From assembly GCF_003075395.1 (NCBI RefSeq), contig NZ_QDFV01000006.1, positions 62,001 to 126,000 on the forward strand: a stretch of 64,000 bases of DNA, in the 5' to 3' direction. Below, piece by piece: positions 10,554 to 19,722 of the stretch (position 1 is its first letter; the number at the start of each line of letters is the position of its first letter). The translations under genes were made by a program, and so were the position numbers. The notes beneath the pieces are model-generated. The model worked only from the letters and a program-made list of their open reading frames with translations, was not told the DNA's origin and made no database searches. This DNA comes from Microbacterium sp. TPD7012 (lineage in GTDB: Bacteria; Actinomycetota; Actinomycetes; Actinomycetales; Microbacteriaceae).

Positions 10554-10913
10554 TCAGCGGACGATGCTGATGCTGTAGACCGTCGTCGCCGTGTCGGCGC
10601 CGAGGTCGAGCGTCGCGCCCGCGCGGACGACATCGTTCGACGCCTTGGAGACGGTGTACCCCTCGATGAACGAGCTCTCGCCGAAGCCGGCCCAGCTGAT
10701 GCGCACGCTCGACGACGAGTTGTTGATGACCTGGTCGAACGATGCCGACGGCTTGACACCAGGGCGGACCTCGGCCTGGATGACGCCGTCCAGCATGTAG
10801 CACACGGCGCCGGCGTCGCAGCCGGTGTCGGCCTGTGCCGGAAGGGCACCGAGCGCCACGGCGCCGGCGGCGAGGGAGACGGTGGAAAGGGCGAGAGCGA
10901 TCGTGCGCTTCAT
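10554..10913 (-). CDS. small secreted protein, unknown function
   Basis: A 119-residue precursor with a clear Sec signal peptide: MKRT, a hydrophobic core, then cleavage probably after ALPAQA near residue 28. The mature part is about 90 residues, has two cysteines close together (CDAGAVC) that may form a disulphide, and is rich in Ser, Val and Asp, suggesting a small beta-rich extracellular domain. The CDAGAVCYMLDG start faintly resembles small actinobacterial peptidase-inhibitor-like proteins, but no family can be assigned. The start has a strong AGGAGG ribosome-binding site about six bases upstream, unlike the leaderless genes around it. Confidence 0.65.
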   Translation of the reverse strand: MKRTIALALSTVSLAAGAVALGALPAQADTGCDAGAVCYMLDGVIQAEVRPGVKPSASFDQVINNSSSSVRISWAGFGESSFIEGYTVSKASNDVVRAGATLDLGADTATTVYSISIVR

Positions 10914-11074
10914 GGTGGTCCTCCTGATTCTGGTCGCCGGCCTCGGCGAGTCCGGTCATGAGGAGTGACGCGATCGAGCAGGGAAAGGTTCATCCGGCTC
11001 GACACTCAGAAGAGCGCCAAAGGATCGGGCGGCCCGTTGTGCCGAGCATCCAACGGACGGGGCCGACCCGGCGC

Positions 11075-11080
11075 TAGGGT
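11075..11080 (+). promoter_or_regulatory. -10 element of accD-accE, leaderless
   Basis: TAGGGT ends seven bases before the GTG at 11088. The remaining divergent intergenic sequence 10914-11074 shows no recognised operator. Confidence 0.45.
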
Positions 11081-11087
11081 GGAATCC

Positions 11088-12677
11088 GTGACGGACAAGC
11101 CCGACCTCTTTACCACTGCCGGCAAGATCGCGGATCTTCGCGCTCGCTACACCGAGGCCGTCGTCGACGCCGAGGAGAAGGCGAAGGAGAAGCAGCACGC
11201 CAAGGGCAAGATGACGGCCCGCGAGCGCATCGAGCTCCTCGTCGACCCGGGCAGCTTCGTCGAGTTCGACGAGTACGTGCGCCACCGCACGACCGCGTTC
11301 GGGATGGACCGGTCCCGTCCCTACGGCGACTCGGTCGTCACGGGCGTCGGCACCATCCACGGCCGCACCGTCGCCGTGTACTCGCAGGACTTCTCGACCT
11401 TCGGCGGGTCGCTCGGCGAGGTCGCCGGCGAGAAGATCATCAAGATCATGGAGTTCGCGCTGGCCGGCGGCATGCCGTGCATCGGCATCCTCGACTCGGG
11501 TGGCGCGCGAATCCAGGAGGGCGTCGTCGCTCTCGGCAAGTACGGCGAGATCTTCCGACTGAACACCCGCGCATCCGGCGTGATCCCGCAGATCTCGATC
11601 ATCATGGGCCCGGCCGCGGGCGGAGCGGTGTATTCCCCCGCCCTCACGGACTTCGTCATCATGGTCGACAAGACCAGCCAGATGTTCGTCACCGGCCCGG
11701 ATGTGATCAAGACCGTGACCGGCGAGGACGTCGGCATGGAGGAGCTCGGCGGGGCGTACACCCACAACACGCGCTCGGGCGTGGCGCACTACCTCGCCGA
11801 GGACGAGGACGACGCGATCGACTACGCGCGCACGCTCCTCGGCTTCCTCCCGGACAACAACATGGCCGAGCTGCCGTCGTACGAGAGCGCTTTCGAGTTC
11901 GAGACGACGGATGCCGATCGCACGCTGAACACGATCGTCCCGGACTCGGCGAACCAGCCGTACGACATCAAGACCGTCATCGAGCACGTCGTCGACCAGG
12001 GCGACTTCCTCGAGGTCCAGCCGCTCTTCGCGCCCAACATCGTCATCGGCTTCGGCCGTATCGAGGGCCGCTCGGTCGGCATCATCGCGAACCAGCCGTC
12101 GCAGATGGCCGGCACGCTGAACATCGAGGCGGGCGAGAAGGCCAGTCGCTTCGTGCGGTTCTGCGACGCCTTCTCCATCCCGATCGTGACGCTCGTCGAC
12201 GTTCCCGGCTACCTCCCCGGCACCGACCAGGAGTGGACCGGCGTCATCCGCCGCGGTGCGAAGCTCCTCTACGCCTACGCCGAGGCGACCGTGCCCCTCG
12301 TCACCGTGATCCTGCGCAAGGCCTACGGCGGCGCGTACATCGTCATGGGCTCCAAGCAGCTCGGCGCCGACGTCAACCTCGCCTGGCCGACGGCCGAGAT
12401 CGCGGTCATGGGCGGACAGGGCGCGGTCAACATCCTCTACCGCGGCGAGATCAAGAAGGCGGAGGAGGCCGGCGAAGACGTGGCAGCGGTCCGCACGCGC
12501 CTGGCCAACGAGTACACGTACAACGTCGCCTCTCCGTTCCTCGCTGCGGAGCGCGGCGAGCTCGACGGCATCATCGAGCCGGCGACGACCCGCGTCTCGA
12601 TCGCGAAGGCGCTGCGCGCCCTGCGCGGCAAGCGCGCCGAGCTGCCGCCGAAGAAGCACGGGAACATCCCGCTGTGA
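11088..12677 (+). CDS. acyl-CoA carboxylase beta subunit (carboxyltransferase; propionyl/acetyl-CoA type)
   Basis: A 529-residue carboxyltransferase that moves the carboxyl group from biotin to acetyl- or propionyl-CoA. Both crotonase-like halves are present, with oxyanion-hole segments [13 protein letters not shown] and [14 protein letters not shown] and the C-terminal KHGNIPL end typical of AccD5/PccB proteins. The aspartate or other residue that fixes chain-length preference was not assigned. The GTG start matches family length and follows a TAGGGT -10 by seven bases. The gene overlaps the epsilon subunit gene (GTGA). The partner biotin-carrying alpha subunit is at 22403-24169. Confidence 0.93.
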   Translation: MTDKPDLFTTAGKIADLRARYTEAVVDAEEKAKEKQHAKGKMTARERIELLVDPGSFVEFDEYVRHRTTAFGMDRSRPYGDSVVTGVGTIHGRTVAVYSQDFSTFGGSLGEVAGEKIIKIMEFALAGGMPCIGILDSGGARIQEGVVALGKYGEIFRLNTRASGVIPQISIIMGPAAGGAVYSPALTDFVIMVDKTSQMFVTGPDVIKTVTGEDVGMEELGGAYTHNTRSGVAHYLAEDEDDAIDYARTLLGFLPDNNMAELPSYESAFEFETTDADRTLNTIVPDSANQPYDIKTVIEHVVDQGDFLEVQPLFAPNIVIGFGRIEGRSVGIIANQPSQMAGTLNIEAGEKASRFVRFCDAFSIPIVTLVDVPGYLPGTDQEWTGVIRRGAKLLYAYAEATVPLVTVILRKAYGGAYIVMGSKQLGADVNLAWPTAEIAVMGGQGAVNILYRGEIKKAEEAGEDVAAVRTRLANEYTYNVASPFLAAERGELDGIIEPATTRVSIAKALRALRGKRAELPPKKHGNIPL

Positions 12678-12916
12678 CCGAGCCGACCACGCACGCGGAG
12701 ACGCCGGACGAGCTGCCGCCGACTCTCGAGATCACGCAGGGCGCCGCGACCGAGGAGGAGCTGGCCGCTCTCATCGCCGTGATCAGCGATGCGTATGCGT
12801 CGGAGGCCGCGGATGCCGTGGCCGCCGAGCCGAGCGTCTCGGCCTGGACCCGCACGCAGCGCCCGCTCCGCACGCCGCTGCGCCGCGACATCCCCTGGGG
12901 ACGCTACTCCGGCTGA
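12674..12916 (+). CDS. accE: acyl-CoA carboxylase epsilon subunit
   Basis: An 80-residue protein starting at a GTG that overlaps the TGA of the beta-subunit gene. It has an acidic N-terminus, a helix [15 protein letters not shown], and the conserved C-terminal pattern [22 protein letters not shown]. This is the small subunit that stabilises the alpha-beta complex in actinobacterial acyl-CoA carboxylases. Its last 13 bases overlap the 3' end of the convergent mannosidase gene. Confidence 0.9.
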   Translation: MTEPTTHAETPDELPPTLEITQGAATEEELAALIAVISDAYASEAADAVAAEPSVSAWTRTQRPLRTPLRRDIPWGRYSG

Positions 12917-15900
12917 GCCGTCGCGAGCGCGGCCCCGCGGAAGCGGAGCGTCACGAGCTGGAACGCGCGAAGCTCCAGGTCGACAGCGCTTCCGTCGATC
13001 GCTCGGACCGCCGCGGCATCCACCTCGCGCTCGAGAAGGTCGGTCTCCACGACCGTGTCGAACGCGAAGGCCGTCGAGAGGGTCGCCGCGGCCCGCCCGC
13101 CGTGCGCCTCGTACAGGCGCACGATCACGTCTCCGCTGCGATCCTCGGCGAGCTTGAGCGCTTCGACGACGACGGCGTCGGACGACACGCTCAGCAGCGG
13201 CGCCACGGGTCCCGCACCGGAGAGCGCCCGCACGGGCAGGTTCAGTCGGTAGCCCTCGCGGATCGCATCGGCGATGGACGCATCCGGGCGCACGCTCACC
13301 CGGAAGGTGTGCTCCCCCTGATCCGCATCGGGATCGGGGAAGAGCGGTGCGCGGAGCAGCGACAGACGCACGGTCGTCGCGGTGCCGCCGCCGCTGCGCG
13401 ATGTCCGCGTGATGTCATGGCCGTAGGTGGCGTCATTGGCCACGGCGACGCCGAAGCCGGGCTCGCCCACATGCACCCAGCGATGCGCCACGGTCTCGAA
13501 CCGCGCCGCATCCCAGGACGTGTTGGTGTGCGTCGGGCGGTGCACGTGCCCGAACTGGATCTCCGACGTCGCGCGATCGGTGTGCACGTCGAACGGGAAG
13601 GCGAGCTTCAGGAGCTTCTGGCGCTCGTGCCAGTCGACCGTCGTCTCGATGTCGAGAGCGCGCCCGCCGGAGGCGAGGGTCAGAGCCTGCGTGATCCGTG
13701 AGCCCCCCAGCGCACGGACCACGCAGACGATCGCCGCCGACGGATGCGGGACGATGTCGATCGAGACCACGTCCGTCACGTCGATGACGTGACGGCGGTA
13801 GTGCTCGTCGATATCCCAGGCATCCCATCGGCTGGGCGTGTCGCGATGCAGCTGGAGGAGGTTCCCCCGCTCCCCCGCCGCAATCGCATCCCTCCCGGTC
13901 GCGCGGGTGACGAGTGACGTCACCAGGCCCGCGTCGTCGATCGAGACCGTGAGGTGCTCGTTCTCCAGCACGAAGCCGCCCGTCGTCCGCGCGACCGCCG
14001 CAGGGACCCCAGCACCCTGCACGGCGGTGATCCCCATCGCCGCCGTTCCCTCCCTTGCGTAGGGCCCGGCGTCGGCGACCAGCTCGGTGTCTCCCGAGCC
14101 GGCCACGACGGCCAGCGACCCTGCGATGATGCGCTCCGTCGAGGCGAGCACCTCGGCGTAGCGTCGTTCGGCCTCCCGGTGCACCCAGCCGATCGAGCTG
14201 CCGGGGAGGATGTCATGGAACTGCTGCAGCAGCACGGTCTCCCACGCGGCATCCAGCTCGTCGTACGGGTAGTCCGCGCCGCGCAGCGCGGCGGAGGTGG
14301 CCCAGAACTCGGCCTCGCGCAGCGCATGCTCGCTGCGGCGGTTCCCGCGCTTCGTGCGGGACTGCGAGGTGTAGGTCCCCCGGTGGAACTCGAGGTACAT
14401 CTCCCCTGACCACACCGGCGGGGACGTGTACTCCGCCTCTGCCGCCTCGAAGAAGCGACGCGGCGTCGACAGGGTGACGGTCGGCGAGCCCTCGAGAGAC
14501 CGCAGCCGCGCCGCCGCCGCGACCATCTCCCGATTCGGACCGCCCCCTCCGTCGCCGTAGCCGAACGGGACGAGCGAGGTGTTCGCGGCACCCTTCTCGG
14601 CGTACTGGCGCTCCGCGCGGGCCAGCTCCTCGCCGGTGAGCTGCGCGTTGTAGGTGTCGACCGGCGGGAAATGGGTGAAGATCCGCGTGCCGTCGATGCC
14701 CTCCCACAGGAACGTGTGGTGCGGCATGACGTTGGTCTCGTTCCACGACATCTTCTGCGTCAGCATCCACCGCGATCCGGCGGCCTTCGCGATCTGCGGG
14801 AGCGCCGCGGAATAGCCGAAGGAATCCGGGAGCCAGACGTCGAGCGGTTCGACGCCGAACTCCTCCAGGAAGAAGCGCTTGCCGCGCACGAACTGCCTCG
14901 CCAGCGCCTCACCACCCGGCATGTTCGTGTCGGATTCGACCCACATGCCGCCGGCCGGCACGAAGCGCCCTGCGGCGACCGCGTCGCGCATGCGCGCGAA
15001 CAGCTCGGGCTGGAACCGCTTCATCCAGGCGTACTGCTGCGCGGAAGACGCGGCGAAGGCGAAGTCGGGGTCCTCCTGCTGCAGCGCCAGGACGTTCGAG
15101 AACGTCCTGGCCACCTTGCGCTGCGTCTCGCGGACGGGCCACAGCCAGGCGGAGTCGATGTGCGCATGCCCCACGGCGTGCAGGGAATGAGCGGAGGCGG
15201 ATGCCGGACGCGCGAGGACCCCGACGAGTTCCGCCCGCGCCTCGGCGGCGGTGCCTGCGACGTCCTCCGGGTCGGTCACGTCGATCATCCGCTCCAGCGC
15301 GCGGAGGATCTCGGCGCGGCGCGGCGACTCCGTCGGCAGGGCGCCCATCAGCCCTCGCAGCACCGCCACATCCTGCAGCAGCTCCCAGACCGTGACATCG
15401 AGGATCCCGATCTCCGCCCGGCGGAGCACGTAGAGCGGTTCCTCCCCCGCGGATTCCCACTGCCCGAGGGGCGTCGGCGCGAAGGTCCACGCCGCGGCGA
15501 CGTCGGGATTCGCAGCCGCTTCGAGGTAGAGATCGATCGGGTCGCCCGCGGCCCCCTCCAACGGCACGTGGGCGTTCCTCGGCTCGACGGCCTTCACGAT
15601 GGATCCGTCCGGCCGGTACACGGTGCCCTCGGCCTGGAAACCCGGCTCCGCGTCGTTGAACCCGAGGTCGAACACCAGCTCGGCCCGCTGCCCGTCGGCG
15701 ACCTGTGGGACGACACCGGTCACGTGCAGCCACATCGTGCTCCAGGCGCGGCCCCACGGACCGCCGACGGAGAAGGGCTCGAAAGCCTGCGCCACGGCGT
15801 GGTCGAACGACACGGGCTCCCCCGGAGCGGTCCACGACCGGAGCGTCAGCTCCTGCGCCCGCGCGTACACGGCGGGGTGGAGACGCTCCTGCACGAAGCG

Positions 15901-15939
15901 CTGGATGCGCGCTTCGACGAGGGCCGAGTTGTCATGCAT
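12904..15939 (-). CDS. alpha-mannosidase, glycoside hydrolase family 38
   Basis: A 1011-residue enzyme without signal peptide, so probably cytoplasmic. Domains in order are an N-terminal beta domain (about 1-250), the GH38 catalytic domain beginning with VGHAHIDSAWLWP (zinc ligands His and Asp), the nucleophile region WLPDSFGYSAALPQ, the middle helical domain with HDILPGSSIGWVH, and the C-terminal beta-sandwich. It cleaves terminal alpha-mannosyl residues from imported oligosaccharides. Next upstream on the same strand ends a ROK repressor gene, its likely regulator. A promoter with consensus-like -35 and -10 boxes lies in the intervening gap. The stop overlaps the convergent accE gene. Confidence 0.95.
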   Translation of the reverse strand: MHDNSALVEARIQRFVQERLHPAVYARAQELTLRSWTAPGEPVSFDHAVAQAFEPFSVGGPWGRAWSTMWLHVTGVVPQVADGQRAELVFDLGFNDAEPGFQAEGTVYRPDGSIVKAVEPRNAHVPLEGAAGDPIDLYLEAAANPDVAAAWTFAPTPLGQWESAGEEPLYVLRRAEIGILDVTVWELLQDVAVLRGLMGALPTESPRRAEILRALERMIDVTDPEDVAGTAAEARAELVGVLARPASASAHSLHAVGHAHIDSAWLWPVRETQRKVARTFSNVLALQQEDPDFAFAASSAQQYAWMKRFQPELFARMRDAVAAGRFVPAGGMWVESDTNMPGGEALARQFVRGKRFFLEEFGVEPLDVWLPDSFGYSAALPQIAKAAGSRWMLTQKMSWNETNVMPHHTFLWEGIDGTRIFTHFPPVDTYNAQLTGEELARAERQYAEKGAANTSLVPFGYGDGGGGPNREMVAAAARLRSLEGSPTVTLSTPRRFFEAAEAEYTSPPVWSGEMYLEFHRGTYTSQSRTKRGNRRSEHALREAEFWATSAALRGADYPYDELDAAWETVLLQQFHDILPGSSIGWVHREAERRYAEVLASTERIIAGSLAVVAGSGDTELVADAGPYAREGTAAMGITAVQGAGVPAAVARTTGGFVLENEHLTVSIDDAGLVTSLVTRATGRDAIAAGERGNLLQLHRDTPSRWDAWDIDEHYRRHVIDVTDVVSIDIVPHPSAAIVCVVRALGGSRITQALTLASGGRALDIETTVDWHERQKLLKLAFPFDVHTDRATSEIQFGHVHRPTHTNTSWDAARFETVAHRWVHVGEPGFGVAVANDATYGHDITRTSRSGGGTATTVRLSLLRAPLFPDPDADQGEHTFRVSVRPDASIADAIREGYRLNLPVRALSGAGPVAPLLSVSSDAVVVEALKLAEDRSGDVIVRLYEAHGGRAAATLSTAFAFDTVVETDLLEREVDAAAVRAIDGSAVDLELRAFQLVTLRFRGAALATAQPE

Positions 15940-15969
15940 CGGTGATCCGATCGCTGGGGGTGATCACAG

Positions 15970-15999
15970 ATAGTACATCGATTGGAGTTAATCCGACAA
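15970..15999 (-). promoter_or_regulatory. promoter and possible ROK operator of mannosidase gene
   Basis: On the minus strand TTGTCG (15994-15999) and TACTAT (15970-15975) are spaced by 18 bp, giving a leader of roughly 25 nt. The spacer contains GGATTAACTCC, an imperfect palindrome that is A/T-rich for this genome and is a reasonable operator candidate for the adjacent ROK repressor. Confidence 0.55.
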
Positions 16000-16038
16000 G
16001 AGCCCGCGCGGAGATCCCGGACGACTCATGTCCGGCGC

Positions 16039-17289
16039 TCAGTCCTCCAGCAGCAGATGCGTCGTGCGCGGCGTCAGCACCGAGTCGAGGACCACGCAGC
16101 CGGCCCCCACGGCGCCGACGTCGACGCCGACGACCGTGCCGGCGACCGGAAGCGCCCGCACCGCGCGCGTGGCGCTCAGCCGCTCGAGCCGTCCGGGGAT
16201 CTCGCCCAGGTACACCTCGGACAGGCGCGGCCAGAACGGGCCGCCGTACACGACCCGGTCCACGTCGAGCAGGTTGGTCAGCACCGCGGTCAGCACCGCC
16301 ATGTGACCGGCTGCCTGATGGAGCACGCGCGCGGCAGGGGCCTCACCGGCCGCCGCGCGCTCGCACAGCTGCGTGAAGCGCGCCTCGACGGCCTCGACGT
16401 CGCTCGCCTCGCGGTCGTCAGGGAACACACCGGCATGCTCGGCCTGCTCGACGATCGCCTGCGGCGTGCAGACGACCTCGACACAGCCGCGCGATCCGCA
16501 CAGGCAGGCGGGACCGTCGGGATCGACGACGATGTGCCCGATCTCGCCGAGGTTCTGCGTGCTTCCGCGCACCACGTCGCCGCTCCTGGCGAGCGCGGCG
16601 CCGATCCCTGTCCCGAGGTAGACGAAGACGAACGAGTCGTCGGACGAGCCGTGACGGGTCCAGAGCTCTCCCACGGCGGCCGCCGTCGTGTCCTTCTCGA
16701 GGGTCACCGGGAATCCCGTCGCCTCGGCCAGGACGGAGCGCAGCGGCACGCGGTGCCAGCCGAGCAGCTTCGGCGGATCGATCACGGTCCCCTTGGCCGG
16801 ATCCAGCGGACCGGGGGCGGCGACCCCCACCCCCTCGATGCGCGAGCGGTCCACCCCGGCTGCGGTGATCAGGGAGTCGATCGTGGACGCCATGGCCTCC
16901 ACGATCCGACGCGGATCCTTCTTCGGGGTGCGCACCGCCATCCGGCGCACGACGGCTCCGGACAGATCGAGGAGCACGAAGGTCATGACGGCGGGATCGA
17001 GGTGCACGCCGACCGAGAACCGGCTCTCCGCCACGAGGCGCAGCGTCACCCGCGGCTTTCCCGGGCCGTTGATCGTGCGCCCGGCTTCGCGGATGAATCC
17101 GTCGTCGAGGAGTCGGCGCGTGATGTTCGTGACGGTCTGAGCGGAGAGGCCCGTCGCCTCGACGAGCTCGATCCGACTCAATCCCTCTCCAGAGCGCCGG
17201 ATGGCCTCCAGGATCACGGACTGATTGAAATCGCCCATCCGCGGGAGATTGGTTCCGCGACGCATTCCCATCGTCTTATGATCCCTCAT
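16039..17289 (-). CDS. ROK family transcriptional repressor
   Basis: About 416 residues. An N-terminal winged helix-turn-helix (SRIELVEATGLSAQTVTNITRRLLDDGFI) is followed by a ROK sugar-binding domain with VAAPGPLD, LGTGIGAAL, GEIGHI and the zinc motif CLCGSRGCVE. Such proteins repress carbohydrate genes until they bind a sugar or sugar phosphate. The gene lies 99 bp upstream of the GH38 mannosidase, so a mannosyl ligand is likely. The start is uncertain: an in-frame TTG at 17328 and ATGs at 17289, 17271 and 17265 are all possible; MRRGTNLP is where related proteins usually begin. Confidence 0.85.
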   Translation of the reverse strand: MRDHKTMGMRRGTNLPRMGDFNQSVILEAIRRSGEGLSRIELVEATGLSAQTVTNITRRLLDDGFIREAGRTINGPGKPRVTLRLVAESRFSVGVHLDPAVMTFVLLDLSGAVVRRMAVRTPKKDPRRIVEAMASTIDSLITAAGVDRSRIEGVGVAAPGPLDPAKGTVIDPPKLLGWHRVPLRSVLAEATGFPVTLEKDTTAAAVGELWTRHGSSDDSFVFVYLGTGIGAALARSGDVVRGSTQNLGEIGHIVVDPDGPACLCGSRGCVEVVCTPQAIVEQAEHAGVFPDDREASDVEAVEARFTQLCERAAAGEAPAARVLHQAAGHMAVLTAVLTNLLDVDRVVYGGPFWPRLSEVYLGEIPGRLERLSATRAVRALPVAGTVVGVDVGAVGAGCVVLDSVLTPRTTHLLLED

Positions 17290-17380
17290 CGCCGCCGAAT
17301 TCGTGTCCCCCAAAATACCTACAGACAAGTTCTTGACGACCGACCAGACTGAGGGAGACGCTTCGCGTTCGGCTGGTCTC

Positions 17381-17400
17381 TCTGTCCCAGGGTAGACAGA
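17381..17400. promoter_or_regulatory. inverted repeat upstream of ROK gene
   Basis: TCTGTC and GACAGA are separated by eight bases in the 169-bp leader between the ROK gene and the signalling operon. A related ACAGAC half-site occurs near 17321, close to the possible TTG start. It could be an autoregulatory operator. Confidence 0.3.
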
Positions 17401-17445
17401 CGCTGATCAGCCACCGGCGGATGGTTTTCGGGTAACTGTCCGCAC

Positions 17446-17481
17446 GGCGAGGGGCAGGCGGCACGGCCGCCGCCCCTCGCC
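17446..17481 (-). terminator. terminator of the signalling operon
   Basis: A stacked hairpin: outer arms GGCGAGGGGC (17446-17455) and its complement (17472-17481), inner GGCGGC-ACG-GCCGCC, one A bulge. It lies just beyond the stop at 17498 and has no T-tract, as is usual in this window. Confidence 0.7.
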
Positions 17482-17497
17482 CACTCCTCTCCTGCCG

Positions 17498-18490
17498 TCA
17501 TCGCAGGATCTCGTGCCAGAGCTCGACGGAGTCGTCATCACCGGAGGATCGGGCGCCCGCCCGGCCGACGACGGTGACGGCGACCCGCGGATCCCTCGCG
17601 GAGCGGATGATGAGGCGGCCCGCCTCGGCATGGGCCAGCGTCGCGGCGAGCTCGTCGCGGATCTCGATCCGACGCTGCTCCTCCACTCCGTCGAGACCGC
17701 CCTCGTCGAACACGGTGACGACGACGCCGCGCCGACGCGCGGACTCGATCGCGTCGCGGACCGCGTCGTTGAGCAGATCCGCGCCGCGCAGCTCGTCGCG
17801 CAGCCGTCCCTCGGCGAGCCGCGCCTCCAGCCGCTCGTGCTCGTCGAGGGCGCCTCGAGAGGCGACGACGCGGCTCAGCACGGGGCCGGCGACGGCCAGC
17901 GCGAACTGCGTGCGCAGTCGTCGTTCGCGCTGACGGACCAGCTGCGTCGCATGCCATGCGGACACGGCCTGCTGGATCTCGGCGAGCCGCTCGGTGTCTC
18001 GGACGGCGCGGTCCCAGAACATCACGAGCAGCTGAGCGATGACGACCCACATGATCGAGCCGACCAGCCCGAGGTTCAGCGAGACGACGAGCCCCAGGTA
18101 CGCCGACGAGGTCGCGATCAGCATCGCCAGCGTGAGCCACCCGATCAGGAACCGGCGGCGGACGACGCACACCACGCCGAGCAGCCCCAGGCCGCCGATG
18201 TACCAGGTGGCGAACGGCTCGGTGCGATCCGCGGGATCGAGCGAGAAGGTGACCAGCACCGGGATCAGGATGCTGGAGACCGCCGCGAGCACCGCCGCCC
18301 ACAGCGGCATCCGCACCGACACCGAATCCGCCAGGATCGCGATGTTCACGACGGCGAGATACAGCCCGATCGCCAGCACCATCAGCAGCGGCGCGGTGGG
18401 CTGCTCGATCCACCACACGCCGCGGGCCACGAAGTACATGGCGAAGCCGACGGCGAGAGAGGTGGCGACGCTGCGGACGGTGCGGTTCAC
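17498..18490 (-). CDS. membrane protein with kinase-like cytoplasmic tail, third gene of two-component operon
   Basis: A 330-residue protein. Residues 1-175 form about six transmembrane helices. The cytoplasmic part starts with RDTERLAEIQQAVSAWHATQLVRQRERRLRTQF, predicted helical, and continues with LEARLAEGRLRDELRGADLLNDAVRDAI and VVVTVFDEGG, which look like a degenerate histidine-kinase dimerisation and ATPase region without N or G boxes. The GTG start overlaps the stop of the kinase gene (GTGA); an ATG four codons earlier at 18502 is an alternative. It probably modulates or replaces a partner of the upstream kinase. I cannot name a family. Confidence 0.65.
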   Translation of the reverse strand: MNRTVRSVATSLAVGFAMYFVARGVWWIEQPTAPLLMVLAIGLYLAVVNIAILADSVSVRMPLWAAVLAAVSSILIPVLVTFSLDPADRTEPFATWYIGGLGLLGVVCVVRRRFLIGWLTLAMLIATSSAYLGLVVSLNLGLVGSIMWVVIAQLLVMFWDRAVRDTERLAEIQQAVSAWHATQLVRQRERRLRTQFALAVAGPVLSRVVASRGALDEHERLEARLAEGRLRDELRGADLLNDAVRDAIESARRRGVVVTVFDEGGLDGVEEQRRIEIRDELAATLAHAEAGRLIIRSARDPRVAVTVVGRAGARSSGDDDSVELWHEILR

Positions 18491-19722
18491 GAGCGCTCCC
18501 ATCCGAGGGTCACGGTCGTCCCGTGCTCGCCGGAGTCGATGCCCGCTGTGCCGGCGACGCCGGCCATCCGCGCGAAGATCGAGGCGCGGATGCCGAGGCG
18601 GTCGGCGCCGATCTCGTCGATGTCGAATCCCGGTCCGGCGTCCGAGATCGTCACGCGGATGCCCTCGTCGCCATGCCCCTCGGCGACGATGTGCAGCCCG
18701 CGTCCGCCGGCGTGCGACACCGCATTGCCGATCGCCTGCCGGGCGGCCAGCACGAGTGCGCGAGCGGCACGACCCGGGATCAGGCCGATGCCGCCGCGTT
18801 CCTCCACGATCGCGTCGGCGCCGAGCTCGGAGAGCGAGCGCCGCAGCTCGACGACGATCTGCGCGGTGCCGACCGGCTCGTCGCTCCCCTCCTGCGCCAC
18901 GGCGCCCTCGGTGTTGGCGAGACGGGTGAGCGCCTCGCGCGCCATCGCGACCGCGAGTTCGCGCGCGCGCTCGCCCTCCGCGCGCTCCCCGGCGATCAGG
19001 GCCGCCAGCACGCTGTCGTGCATGAGGGCCGACATCGCGACCCGCTCCTCCTCGGCGGCCGCAGCCGCAGCTGCGGCCGCATAGGAGGCGACGGCCTGTC
19101 CCCGCGCCTCGTCGACACCGGCGGCCACAGAGCGGAACATCCACCCGAGCGAGATGATGACGACTCCGAGGATGAGGGTGAACGACACGTCGAACGCCGT
19201 GGTCACCCAGAACTCGCGGGAGAATTCTCCCTGCACGAGTCGCACGTACCCGTAGACGAACGGCATCCCGAAGGCCCAGGCGAACTGGATGCGCACCGGG
19301 AACGCGAGCATCGCGGCGACGACGCCGACGTTGACGAGGAAGAAGATCCACGGCTGGTCGTCCGCGACCTTGTCGAAGGGGTCGACGACCAGTGGCCAGG
19401 CGGCGAGCGCGAGTACGTAGACGATGGCGAAGACGCCGGACGCGATGCGGACGCCGCGCCCGATCACGCACGCGAGGAGCATCAGGGCCAGCGGCGCGAA
19501 CACCGCCACGACGGCGGCGACGTGCGCGACGTCGGCGGCGGACAGCGTGCCGATGGCCGCGATCAGCGCCTGCGCGCCGAGCGCCGCGGATCCGATCGCG
19601 ACGACGATCGCGAGGATCCGCTCCATGCGCTTGCCCGTGAAGCGCTCGAACTCGGTCTCCGCCGCGCCGGGAGAGGGGATCTTGCTCCAGGCGTCGCGGA
19701 TGCTGAGCGGGTCAACGGGCAC
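18487..19722 (-). CDS. sensor histidine kinase, DesK/HisKA_3-like
   Basis: A 411-residue membrane kinase with about six N-terminal helices (residues 36-195), a poly-alanine run of nine residues (215-223), the phosphoacceptor region SALMHDSVLAALIAG (His235 followed by Asp), and an HATPase_c domain with QAIGNAVSHAGG (N box), DAGPGFD (G1) and GIRASI. Starts GTG. It overlaps the response regulator gene by 11 bp, so the two are cotranscribed partners. No periplasmic sensor domain is present, so it probably senses through the membrane helices. Confidence 0.88.
   Translation of the reverse strand: MPVDPLSIRDAWSKIPSPGAAETEFERFTGKRMERILAIVVAIGSAALGAQALIAAIGTLSAADVAHVAAVVAVFAPLALMLLACVIGRGVRIASGVFAIVYVLALAAWPLVVDPFDKVADDQPWIFFLVNVGVVAAMLAFPVRIQFAWAFGMPFVYGYVRLVQGEFSREFWVTTAFDVSFTLILGVVIISLGWMFRSVAAGVDEARGQAVASYAAAAAAAAAEEERVAMSALMHDSVLAALIAGERAEGERARELAVAMAREALTRLANTEGAVAQEGSDEPVGTAQIVVELRRSLSELGADAIVEERGGIGLIPGRAARALVLAARQAIGNAVSHAGGRGLHIVAEGHGDEGIRVTISDAGPGFDIDEIGADRLGIRASIFARMAGVAGTAGIDSGEHGTTVTLGWERS

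Noticed and set aside
10956-12659. 567-codon open frame on the minus strand
   Set aside because: Antisense to the carboxyltransferase gene; no recognisable domain and strong His/Arg/Asp bias.
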